Below, in pieces: positions 56,520 to 64,000 of a stretch of DNA of 64,000 nucleotides. The notes beneath the pieces are model-generated. The model was not told the DNA's origin. It saw nothing but the letters and a program-made list of their open reading frames with translations, and did not search any database. Position 1 is the stretch's first letter; each line of letters opens with the position of its first letter. Position numbers and translations under genes: made by a program. This DNA is from Sorangium cellulosum So0157-2 (GTDB lineage Bacteria > Myxococcota_A > Polyangia > Polyangiales > Polyangiaceae). Location: positions 10,926,001 through 10,990,000 of the forward strand of contig NC_021658.1 of NCBI RefSeq assembly GCF_000418325.1. The letters are read 5' to 3'.

Positions 56520-56737
56520 CGCGGCGATGATACACGAGACGGCGAAAGAAAACCGCCGCCCGCAAAGCGCGCTCATCGCGCCAATCGCCGAGCTCCGACA
56601 GGGCCCCCGCGCCCGCAGCGGAGATCGCGTGGACGCGAATCGACTCCGAGCGTCAATCTTCGATCAGGACGGAGTCGTCGTCGACACCGTCGTTGGCTGC
56701 GCATCGGTTGCGCATGGGTTGCGCACCGGCGCGCTCG

Positions 56738-57208
56738 CTACAGCGGCAGGAGCAGGAGCCCTTGCCGGGCGTCGAGCTGCTCCGCGAACCACTCGCGGTG
56801 ACGCCGCTCCACCGCGAGCGACTGCCGGAGGAAGTCCCGCGCGCGGTCGGAGAGGCCTTCGCGGGACGATATCATCCTCTCGTAGGCGGCGCAGCTGTCT
56901 TCCTCGTAGTGCCTCATCGCCTCCAGGATGGCGCGTTCTCCGGCCATCCCGTTCGTCAGCGCTTTGCTCTTCAGCTTGGGCCGGACGGCGCTCTCGACGG
57001 GCGGATCGCCGAGCTCGTGGGCCAGGGCGGCGAGCTCCTCGAGGTGGCGCTCGTGATCGCTCAAGAAGCTCGCCAGCCGGCTCTTGTCGCCTGGGCGGCT
57101 CATCCGCGAGAGGGCCGCTCGGAGCGCGTCCACCGCGGACCAATTGAGCTCGATGAGTTCAGTCAAGGACCCGATGAACGCGGCCTCGCCGCCGATCACG
57201 GACGCCAT
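56738..57208 (-). CDS. Ferritin-like four-helix protein (DUF2383-type)
   Basis: 156 residues, all-helical. MASVIGGEAAFIGSLTELIEL, ERHLEELAALAHELGDPPV, GERAILEAMRHYEEDSCAAYERM and ERRHREWFAEQLDAR give four helices with Glu and His at carboxylate/ligand positions (ExxxxxEE...ERRHREW), as in DUF2383 ferritin-like proteins. Function not firmly known for the family (linked to stress and spores). ATG at 57208 with GAGGAG about 8 nt upstream. Confidence 0.8.
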   Translation of the reverse strand: MASVIGGEAAFIGSLTELIELNWSAVDALRAALSRMSRPGDKSRLASFLSDHERHLEELAALAHELGDPPVESAVRPKLKSKALTNGMAGERAILEAMRHYEEDSCAAYERMISSREGLSDRARDFLRQSLAVERRHREWFAEQLDARQGLLLLPL

Positions 57209-57668
57209 GGAATATCGCTCCTCTCGACCCGGAAGCTGCGCCGCCCGGTGAAGAGGGACGTGGGCGGGTGCTTCTCCAGGTCTTCGATGCTCGCAAGCCC
57301 GGTGCCGGAGCCCGCCTGTGCAGCGGCTATCCATCGCGCCGCGCGCGCCGTCCAGGAACCGCGCGCCTTCCACGCTCGTCGACGGGCGGCCGTGCCCGCG
57401 ACGGCCTCTCCGGGCCCCGCGCGCACGGCGGATGCGAAGGCGCAGCCCAGATCGAGGCCGCGCGGCGCGCGCCGGGCCAGGACGGAGCCGTGAAACGCCG
57501 AGGGCGCAGGAAGCGTGATCGCGCCGGCCGGAGCGGCGCGGCCTGAGCGCGTCCTGGACGTGACCGCTCCTCGGCCTGGAGGGGCGGAGGCCGCGCCGCC
57601 GAGGTCGGGAGAGGGGGAGGTGCTCGGTGGAAGGGAGAGGGCGGGCAGCCCCAGCGAAGGGGGCGAGG
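57209..57668. other. Intergenic stretch with no gene recognised
   Basis: About 460 bp. Short frames on both strands have no domain. It separates the DUF2383-type gene from a 72-residue gene on the same strand. Confidence 0.4.
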
Positions 57669-57887
57669 CTACTTCTTGCCGAAGAGGCCGCCGAGGGAGC
57701 TCGCGAGGCCGCCCACGTCAAGGTTGGCGATGGCGGGGGCGGCGGCGCCGAGCGCGGTGTCGACGTGGGCGGCGAGCGGAGCGGGGAGCTTCGCTTTGAG
57801 GAAATTGACCACCGTCTCCACGGCCACGCGCGCCTTGTCTTCCGAGATGCCCACCTTCTCTGCGACCTGTCGTACGAGCTCGTCCAT
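57669..57887 (-). CDS. Small helical protein, DUF2267/DUF937-like, 72 residues
   Basis: MDELVRQVAEKVGISEDKARVAVETVVNFLKAKLP is a paired-helix module of the kind seen in small DUF2267-like proteins, with a C-terminal Gly-rich tail ending LGGLFGKK. ATG at 57887 was taken because the 13 residues before it in the open frame are basic and unlike the family. Function unknown. Confidence 0.7.
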   Translation of the reverse strand: MDELVRQVAEKVGISEDKARVAVETVVNFLKAKLPAPLAAHVDTALGAAAPAIANLDVGGLASSLGGLFGKK

Positions 57888-57990
57888 GGCCTCGACGTTG
57901 ATCCTTTCTGCGCGCCACCCGCGCATCCGGGGAGAGCATCCACGCGCCGATCGGCGCAGGCAAGGGAATTCCGCGCCCGGCGGCGCGGGC

Positions 57991-59088
57991 TCAGGGCTGG
58001 AACGGCGGCGCGGCGGTGGGGCCGTCCGGGTTCGCCGGATCGACGAGGTGCTGCACGACCTGCTGCGCGACGAGCTTCAGCTCGAACATGATGCCGAGCG
58101 CGCTGTTGAACATCTCCGGGCGACCGTTCCACGTGGCGTCGAGCGCGTCGAGCAGGCGGAGGTAAGCGTCGTAGAACGCCCCGCCGGTGAAGCCCGCGGC
58201 CGACGTGGGCGAGTAATCGCTCAGGCGGGCATTCTCGGGGAACCTGTAAACCCGGCTCGCGTCGAGCGGCACCGGCGCGCCGGTGTAGGACCACCCCGAG
58301 GGCGCGGACCTGTCGGGGACGAGCCGGTGCCCGAACGCGATCTCGCCGAACTTGAAGTAATGGGCCATCTCGTTGCCGCCGGCGTGGGGGTTGATCGGAT
58401 CCTGGCCGACATTGGCCCCCTCGCCCTGGCGGATGATGGTGCGCAGCGCGGCCTCGGCGCTCGCCAGGTCGCGCACCCGGCACGTCGGATCGCCCGGTAC
58501 GCTCGACGGGAACCAGCGCGAGAGATCGAGCTGGCTCTCCAGGCGCGGGTCGCCGAACGGGTCCTGTCCGCTCTGCACGAGCCGCTCCAGCGAATCGATG
58601 ACCGCGTTGTAGAAATCGCCGATCGATCCGTATCCCTTCGCCTTGTTCTCGGCGATCCGCTGCGCGATCTTCGGGTCCTCGCCGGGCAGGACGGCGGTCG
58701 TGTCGGGGCGCTCGATCGCCATGAACACGCTCTTGAGCTGCGCCGTCGTGAGCGACCCGAGCGAGACGGTCAGCTCGGGGTCGATCGACATCGGCAGGGG
58801 TCCTGGGTATTTGAGCGCCAGCCCGAGCTTGCGGATCGGCGGGTGGCCGCCGAGCGCGACCGCGGTGTTGGCGGCGAGCGCCATGTGCAGCATCTCCTCG
58901 ACCACCACCGCTTGCACGAGGATGCGCGCCTCGTCATTGGCGCCCGGCTGGAGCGAGAAGACGCCCGTCAGGTACGGCGGCAGCGTCGAGAGCTCCAGCT
59001 GGATGGCGCCCTCGAGGGTGGCGATCACGTCGGCGGCGTTCCGGGTCTCGCGGACCCGGGCGATCAGGGTTTTATCGACGAAGAGCAT
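57991..59088 (-). CDS. VioB-like ferritin domain protein (C-terminal half of iminophenylpyruvate dimer synthase family)
   Basis: 365 residues. The ferritin-like domain has AIQLELSTLPPYLTGVFS (Glu near 31), VVVEEMLHMALAANTAVALGG (Glu-Glu...His near 63-67) and a further His in GNEMAHYFKFGEI (near 240), matching the metal-binding pattern of VioB and RebD (compare AVDLELSVMLQYLYAAYS and AHEEMIHYLVVNN in VioB, recalled from memory). It is the downstream partner of a 638-residue gene corresponding to the N-terminal part of VioB. The stop of that gene and this ATG are separated by only GACC, so translation is coupled. Substrate unknown; no amino-acid oxidase gene is present in the window. Confidence 0.82.
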   Translation of the reverse strand: MLFVDKTLIARVRETRNAADVIATLEGAIQLELSTLPPYLTGVFSLQPGANDEARILVQAVVVEEMLHMALAANTAVALGGHPPIRKLGLALKYPGPLPMSIDPELTVSLGSLTTAQLKSVFMAIERPDTTAVLPGEDPKIAQRIAENKAKGYGSIGDFYNAVIDSLERLVQSGQDPFGDPRLESQLDLSRWFPSSVPGDPTCRVRDLASAEAALRTIIRQGEGANVGQDPINPHAGGNEMAHYFKFGEIAFGHRLVPDRSAPSGWSYTGAPVPLDASRVYRFPENARLSDYSPTSAAGFTGGAFYDAYLRLLDALDATWNGRPEMFNSALGIMFELKLVAQQVVQHLVDPANPDGPTAAPPFQP

Positions 59089-59092
59089 GGTC

Positions 59093-61009
59093 TCACCGGC
59101 TCCGCAGGCGGTTGAAGATGCGCTTGTTCTCGACCTCTTCCGGCGGCGACGACGGCGCCACCCCCGAGAACGGGCAGCGCCCCTGGAAGCGCGCCACGAG
59201 CTGCGGGTCGCGCGCCGCGGAGCGCCCCATCGCGCTCTCGAGGTAGCGCAGGAGCGCGGCGCGCTTGCCGGCGGAGAGGTCGCGCGTCACCGGCATGTGA
59301 TCGGGATCGGTCGTCGGCTTGCTGAGGACGAAATGCAAGAGGTGCGCGTTGGCGTCCGCGACCTCCCGGATCGAGAAGTCGAAGAGGCCCTTGCTCATGA
59401 CCGGGTAGAGGTTCGCGTATTGCTTCCAGATCGGCTGGACCTCCTCCCAGGTCGGGTGCTCCGACGCCGTGAAGGTGCTGAAGACGAGCACCGAGACCTG
59501 GTCGAAGGTCTGCTGGATGATCGGGTCGCCGTCGGCGAAATTGTAGGCGACCGCGTAGAGCTGGCCGTCGATGTAGCGGCGCGGACAGCCCATCTCCGGC
59601 GGCCCCTGGAATCGCACCGTCGCCCGCCCCGCCGCGTCGGTGCGGACCCGCTGGGGCTCGATCGCGAGCGCGCCGATCGGGCTGTTCGTGATCGGGATGG
59701 CCGCGGTCGGCGTGGTGCCGATGGAGGCGTCGGCGGGCGCGTCGCCGTCGTCGGGCGCGGGCGCGAGCGGCTGGAAGGCGATCGGCGCGCCGGAGAGCGG
59801 GAGTCCGTAGCGGGTCGCCCACAGCGGGACGTCGCGGCGGTTCTGGTCCGGCGCGTTCGGGTCGAGGCGGAACGAGAGCGCGTCGACGCGCAGGTCGCGG
59901 CCGTGCGCCGTCTCGCGCATCATGACGAGCCCGTGGCCGGCCGGCACGGCGCCGCCGGAGAGCACGAGCGCGAGCGGACGCTCGTTGACGAGGCTCTTCG
60001 CCGCGGCGGGGATCGGCAACGTCTGGATGCCCGACGCCCGCATCAGGGAGCCGTCGCTCGCGTCGAGCGCGCCGAGCTCGGTGAACCGATCCTCGGCGAG
60101 GACCGCGCCCTCGTTGGCGTCCGGATCGTGGAGCACCGCGAACCGCAGATCGCCGAGCGGCGCCAGCGTGCCGTCGTCGCCGAACGGCAGCGCGTTGCTG
60201 AAGTCGACCACCAGCGCGTCGCCGATGACCTTGCCGGAGAAGCAGGTCATCCCGTTGGCGGCAAGGCACGAGTTCGCCGGTAGATTCGGGTTCTGGAAGG
60301 CGCTCGTCGGCATGAACCGCCGGCCCGACACGAACGACGCCGGCTCGTCGGGCAGCACCGGCCCGATCGCGCCGACGAGGGTGCCATAGGTGAAATCGGG
60401 CGCCTTGACGCTCGTCTGGTAGCTGAAGACGGTGAGCCGGACCGAGAGCCGGCCGCTGCCGCGCGACGCCTCGGCGAGCGCCTTCAGCACCGGGCTGTTC
60501 ACGCCGTCGAGCCGCCAGCGCAGGTTGGTGAGCTGCGATTGCCACATGGCCGACGCGCCCGAGTCGCCCTTCAAGCCGCCGCGAGAGAACCAGAGGTCCC
60601 GGAAGGGCGTCGGCTCGAGATCGGCGAGGAGCACGAGATCGCCGGTGCGCGGATCGCGGAGCGACACCGAGAGCCCGTAGAGCTGCGAGGCGAGCTGCCA
60701 GTCCGGGTCGATGTCGACCAGCTTGCCCGACGGGCGATCGGGCGAGTTTCCCACCGAGAGGCCGACCGCGCCGTCCGCCGCGTCGACGCCGCCCGCGCCG
60801 ATCGCCTGCTGGATCGTACAGCCGGTGAAGCGGAAGATGGCCGTGCCCGTGGGGTTCCACCAGCCGTTCATCGATTGCTGGGTGCTGAACTCCTGGAATC
60901 GCGGCGTGAACGTCGCGTTGTCGAAGTGTCGCGGGTCATTGTTGACGGTCGACGGATCCGCCTGGAATCGTCCGGAGAATGTCAGCCGAGGCTGGTTCAG
61001 GTAGCTCAT
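59093..61009 (-). CDS. VioB-like N-terminal region protein (638 residues)
   Basis: MSYLNQPRLTFSGRFQADPS begins a large beta-rich protein similar to the N-terminal two thirds of VioB/RebD (compare SILDFPRIHFRGWARVNAPT, recalled from memory). Near residue 528 ANLYPVMSKGLFDFSI and near 562 MPVTRDLSAGKRAALLRYLE match the VioB join region (YPFMSDKVFSLAD, MPSTRELSAPKARLFLKYL). The protein ends with EVENKRIFNRLRSR, just before where the ferritin domain starts in VioB. With the downstream 365-residue gene the total is 1003 residues, against about 1000 for the fused enzymes. ATG at 61009 with GGAGAGA upstream. Confidence 0.82.
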   Translation of the reverse strand: MSYLNQPRLTFSGRFQADPSTVNNDPRHFDNATFTPRFQEFSTQQSMNGWWNPTGTAIFRFTGCTIQQAIGAGGVDAADGAVGLSVGNSPDRPSGKLVDIDPDWQLASQLYGLSVSLRDPRTGDLVLLADLEPTPFRDLWFSRGGLKGDSGASAMWQSQLTNLRWRLDGVNSPVLKALAEASRGSGRLSVRLTVFSYQTSVKAPDFTYGTLVGAIGPVLPDEPASFVSGRRFMPTSAFQNPNLPANSCLAANGMTCFSGKVIGDALVVDFSNALPFGDDGTLAPLGDLRFAVLHDPDANEGAVLAEDRFTELGALDASDGSLMRASGIQTLPIPAAAKSLVNERPLALVLSGGAVPAGHGLVMMRETAHGRDLRVDALSFRLDPNAPDQNRRDVPLWATRYGLPLSGAPIAFQPLAPAPDDGDAPADASIGTTPTAAIPITNSPIGALAIEPQRVRTDAAGRATVRFQGPPEMGCPRRYIDGQLYAVAYNFADGDPIIQQTFDQVSVLVFSTFTASEHPTWEEVQPIWKQYANLYPVMSKGLFDFSIREVADANAHLLHFVLSKPTTDPDHMPVTRDLSAGKRAALLRYLESAMGRSAARDPQLVARFQGRCPFSGVAPSSPPEEVENKRIFNRLRSR

Positions 61010-61034
61010 GGTCTCTCCACCTCGTGGGCGAATG

Positions 61035-61250
61035 AGGGCCGGTTTTGGCTCGGAACGACTTGATGAGGCCGATCGGATTGGCCTCGGGATCCTCGATCAT
61101 CGCGAGCTGGTACCCGTCGAAGGACGTCGGCGGCATCAGCGTCGCGCCGCCCGCCTACGCCGCGCGCGCGATGGTGCCGTCGAGGTCGTCGACGGGCCGA
61201 TAGACGTTGTGGCCGGCCTCGAAGCCGGATCCCCGATTCCCCATGCATTC
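61035..61250 (-). pseudogene. Broken glyoxalase/VOC-family gene (C-terminal part)
   Basis: Minus-strand reading gives NVYRPVDDLDGTIARAA, then a stop (TAG at 61155-61157), then AGGATLMPPTSFDGYQLAMIEDPEANPIGLIKS. This is the usual end of a vicinal-oxygen-chelate protein (PVDDLDAALARA...GG...MPPT...AMIEDPEGNxIGL). The N-terminal metal-binding half is absent or unrecognisable upstream, so it is a decayed remnant. Confidence 0.75.
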
Positions 61251-61452
61251 GCGCCGCACTCCCTCCCCGGCAAGGACGTCCACGCGGAGCGCCCGTCCGA
61301 GCGCTAGTGCAGCGTACTCAAGCCGATCCACGATGGAAGCAAAATCGGACGTCGAGGGAATCGATGTAGTGGCAAAGCATCTTACATATCGCTCGTTTGG
61401 CGCCGGCGCTGCCACGGCGTGAGCGCGACGCCTCGTCCCCCCTGAGTCGGCG

Positions 61453-63519
61453 TCACGCCGCGCGGATATCGCTCTGGAACGGGGAGAGGTTCTCCGGGAA
61501 CAGGAGCCACGCGAAGAGGCAGCGCACCTCGAAGGTCTCGTCGGCCGCGATGGCCGCGAGCGTGGGGTCGAGCTCGTCGATCGCGTGCCCTTCCCAGACG
61601 AAGCCCGGCACGCCGCGCGCCCGGCTGACGAGCCCGCCGGTCTGCCGTTGATCGCGCGCGCGGAAGCAGCGGGAGAGCGACATGTTGACCGCCGCCGTGA
61701 AGTCGGGCCGGTGCGCGATGCGCTCCGGCAGCGCGACGCGGTCGAGGCCGGCCGACCAGCAAAGCCAGCAGAGGGCGGCCCACTCGGCGCGGACCCTTCG
61801 CATCAGGAGGGAGACCGGCAGGGCTCCCGGGTCGAGCGTCTCGTCCACGGTGAGCTCGACGGTCTCCACGCCATCCTCGGTCTCCTCGGTCAACGTCGCC
61901 TCGGTCCGCGCGAGCTCCACCGGCCCCTCCGGCAAGAGGTGCGACAGGTCGGGCGGGAGCCACGGACACGGCTCCGCGCCCGGCAGGCCGCGCTGCACGG
62001 CCTCGCGCAGGCGCATCAAGCGGGTGGCGTAGACCTGGATCTTCTGCCGGATCTGCGCGATGGGCTGGCCGACCTCGACCTCGACCGACGCGTCGCCCGG
62101 CACCGGATCGATGGCCTGGCGCGCCGGCCAGAAATCGAGCTCCGCGAACAGCACCCGCGCCACCGTCCTGAGGTGCTCGGCCACGGCGGGGGCCTCGGGC
62201 TCGATGCGGTCGGCGTCCTCGAGCACGCCGCGCGTGTCGCCGAGGTCGAGCCGGAGGAGCGCGCGCGTGATGCAGGTCGAGCGGCGCTCGGGCTCGAGCA
62301 GCAGCGCCGCCTCGACGAGCGAGAGCGCGACGCGGCGCGAGCCCGAAAAGGCGGCGGCGAGCTTGCGGTAGGCTGCGCTCGGCTCGGCGCCGAGCAAGAG
62401 CGCGTCCATGGCGGCGAGCGCCGTCACGTCGGTCGCCTCGAGCAGCGCTCGCCCGCGTCGCTCCGCGACCTCGGGCCTTGGCTGCAGCGTCGCGGCGCGC
62501 AGGAGCTCGCCGAGCCGTCCGCGCTCGCCGCCGCGCGCCGCCGCGCGGGCCGCGGCGCAGCAGGCCTCGCGCGCGCGGCCGCCCTGCAAGAGCTCTCGCG
62601 CGAGGGCCCAGACGCGCTCGGCGTCCCACGCCGCGAGGTCCTCGGCGAGCGCGGGCGACGCGACGAGGCTGGCCTCGTCGAGCGCCGCGCCGAGCTCGCG
62701 CCGAACGACCGGCGCCCCATCCGCGTCGAGCATCGTGAACGCTCCGACGGGGTGCCCGTGCGCGTACTGACCCCGCTCCTCGCGCACGCGCGGATCGAGG
62801 TAAGGGCTCGCGTCCGGATCGGGGAACCAGCGGGTGGACGGGCCGTGCAAGCGCCCCTCGGGGTCGAGGTGCCGCTCCTCGGAGGGGCGGCCCAGCGCGT
62901 CGTACTGGCGCTCGCGATAGCGCGCTCCAGCGCGAACTTCGATCTCCTGGGCGGGCTTTCCCTCGGTCGTGAAGTAACGGTGGAGGGTCGCGGCCGAGGT
63001 TTCGTCCTCCTCGACGAGGATCCAGCGTTGCGAGCCCTGGTCGTAGTCCGCCTCTTCGGCGACGCCGGCGGGTCGCTCGGGCCAGCGGGAGCCGTCCGCG
63101 GAGATCGGGTATCCGGCGCGGTCGTGAAAGACCTCGCGCAGGATCTGCCCGTGCCGGACCTGCGTTCGCAGCTCCCAGGCGCCGGGCGGCACACAGCACC
63201 GTCGCAGCCTGAGCTCGGTCGGGGCATCGCTGCCGTACGCCACCACCTCGCCGTCGAGCTGGCCGCCCCGGTAGCGCCCGCGCTGCGCGGGTTGACCGTT
63301 CGGGTGGAACACGGTGAACGGCCCGTCCTTCACCCCGTCCGCGTAGCAGCAGCGCGAGAGCAACGAGCCGTCGCTCGCGCGGTACGCGAGGCGTTCGCCG
63401 GAAGGGCGGCCGTCGGCGTCCGTCTCCCCGAGCTCGAACGTCCCTTGCGCGGGGTTGTACCTGGCTGCAGGCGGAATCGACGGAGGTCGCTCCGCGTCGT
63501 GGTGAGTCGTGGCGTCCAC
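61453..63519 (-). CDS. Large MORN/YwqK-type repeat protein
   Basis: 688 residues. The N-terminal half (about 30-280) is a series of MORN-like beta-hairpin repeats with YxxGxxxGxxxxYxxDG character: GRPSGERLAYRASDGSL, GVKDGPFTVFHPNGQPAQRGR, GGQLDGEVVAYG, GRLHGPSTRWFPD, GHPVGAFTMLDADG. The middle (about 300-450) is helical and Ala/Arg-rich, like TPR-like counts (RALLRLDLGDTRGVLEDADR). The C-terminal 200 residues are unique. The start is GTG at 63519 (MDATTHHD). Such proteins are common in myxobacteria; the role is unknown, probably a cytosolic scaffold. Confidence 0.8.
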   Translation of the reverse strand: MDATTHHDAERPPSIPPAARYNPAQGTFELGETDADGRPSGERLAYRASDGSLLSRCCYADGVKDGPFTVFHPNGQPAQRGRYRGGQLDGEVVAYGSDAPTELRLRRCCVPPGAWELRTQVRHGQILREVFHDRAGYPISADGSRWPERPAGVAEEADYDQGSQRWILVEEDETSAATLHRYFTTEGKPAQEIEVRAGARYRERQYDALGRPSEERHLDPEGRLHGPSTRWFPDPDASPYLDPRVREERGQYAHGHPVGAFTMLDADGAPVVRRELGAALDEASLVASPALAEDLAAWDAERVWALARELLQGGRAREACCAAARAAARGGERGRLGELLRAATLQPRPEVAERRGRALLEATDVTALAAMDALLLGAEPSAAYRKLAAAFSGSRRVALSLVEAALLLEPERRSTCITRALLRLDLGDTRGVLEDADRIEPEAPAVAEHLRTVARVLFAELDFWPARQAIDPVPGDASVEVEVGQPIAQIRQKIQVYATRLMRLREAVQRGLPGAEPCPWLPPDLSHLLPEGPVELARTEATLTEETEDGVETVELTVDETLDPGALPVSLLMRRVRAEWAALCWLCWSAGLDRVALPERIAHRPDFTAAVNMSLSRCFRARDQRQTGGLVSRARGVPGFVWEGHAIDELDPTLAAIAADETFEVRCLFAWLLFPENLSPFQSDIRAA

Positions 63520-64000
63520 GCATCGCAGTCTATCGGGTTTTGCGCCGAGCAGGCGTCTGTTTACGCTAGTTGCAAAGATCCACGAAGCGTCGGTTCGGGG
63601 CGAGCCTCCGCGCCACGGATGACGTCCGCGATCTGCTGACTTCGGCGGCTATTCCTGCATCGGTCGGCGAGGGCAATTTTGCCCGCCTCGGCCTGCCTTC
63701 GACGCCAGAATCGACCGTGTGCTGCGATGGGATCGGCGATGCGGGCGAGAGGTAGGCGCCTCGGCGGAGCGGGATGGAGGGCGCCCACGGAGATCCGGGA
63801 TCGCGGCGCTCGCCCGCGTCACCCCCGTCTCCGTGGCGCGCAGCTCTTCAGGCGCTGGATGCCGCGGAGCGGCGCGCCGTGGCACTATCGGTAGAACGGT
63901 CCTGGATCAGTTGATGAGGAAACACCCGATGTGCCGCGCCAATTGGTGGCACGAGGGCGTGGTCACCAGGCCGGGGACGCCCGTGCGATCTCGGCGGCAC
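63520..64000. other. Right-edge region without a confident gene
   Basis: About 480 bp with no recognised domain. A plus-strand frame starting ATG at 63912 (MRKHPMCRANWWHEG...) is open to the right edge and could be the start of a gene outside the window. Confidence 0.4.

Noticed and set aside
57991..61009. A violacein or rebeccamycin-type pathway
   Set aside because: Only VioB-like parts are present; no VioA, VioC, VioD, VioE or RebO-like gene is seen in the window.
1..64000. tRNA or rRNA genes and replication origin
   Set aside because: No cloverleaf, rRNA or DnaA-box cluster was recognised on reading; a tRNA scan was not possible here.
63912..64000. Gene starting at the right edge (MRKHPMCRANWWHEG)
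   Set aside because: Only about 30 codons are visible, with no ribosome binding site or domain to support it.

Overview
The window is very GC-rich and dense with features typical of a large-genome myxobacterium (order Polyangiales, Sorangium-like): a giant modular cis-AT polyketide synthase (PKS) with a split loading module, a MYXO-CTERM-like sorting tail, many lipoproteins, IS110, IS701, IS1182 and IS3 elements, and a toxin-complex locus. The taxonomic call is an inference from gene content and composition; no rRNA or tRNA was seen.

Layout. (1) 1-17870, minus strand: the first two genes of a PKS assembly line. The 5181-residue starter protein reads ACP(L)-KS1-AT(L)-AT1-KR1-ACP1 / KS2-AT2-KR2(dead)-ACP2 / KS3-AT3-KR3-ACP3. 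A 4-bp ATGA overlap leads into the next PKS, which starts a malonyl-type module and runs off the left edge. (2) 18007-22768, plus strand: a divergent glutathione S-transferase, an ABC-F ATPase, and a glutaredoxin-like putative lipoprotein that lacks an ordinary start codon and sits on the antisense of a von Willebrand A remnant. (3) 22840-28540, minus strand: six or more small unrelated genes (zinc ribbons, possible immunity proteins) interleaved with broken pieces of rhs and TcA genes. (4) 27894-34245, plus strand: an IS landing zone (IS110-like, IS701-like, IS1182-like, IS3 relic). (5) 34835-52743, minus strand: a toxin-complex locus, transcribed TcA, phage-decoration-like protein, TcB-TcC (SpvB-Rhs), separate Rhs toxin tip, putative immunity gene. 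(6) 53357-63519: lipoprotein and M23 peptidase on plus; then on minus an LRR lipoprotein, two small proteins, a VioB-like enzyme split into two adjacent genes, a broken glyoxalase and a large MORN-repeat protein.

How parts work together. The PKS proteins are expected to hand over a tetraketide (starter plus three extensions) through docking helices. Predicted pattern: monocarboxylic starter, malonyl with reduction, methylmalonyl without reduction (ketone kept), methylmalonyl-like with reduction, then malonyl in the next protein. In the Tc locus, TcA would form the injection channel and TcB-TcC the Rhs cocoon. The toxin tip is now on a separate overlapping frame because of a 125-bp tandem duplication in the Rhs core. 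The small genes downstream, in the same orientation and mixed with rhs debris, look like an archive of displaced tips and immunity genes. The most noteworthy points are this tip-exchange region, the split loading module with an AT(L) lacking the carboxylate-binding Arg, the inactivated KR2, and the bipartite VioB-like pair. Several single-base frame breaks fall in homopolymers (G8, A7) and may be real or assembly errors.
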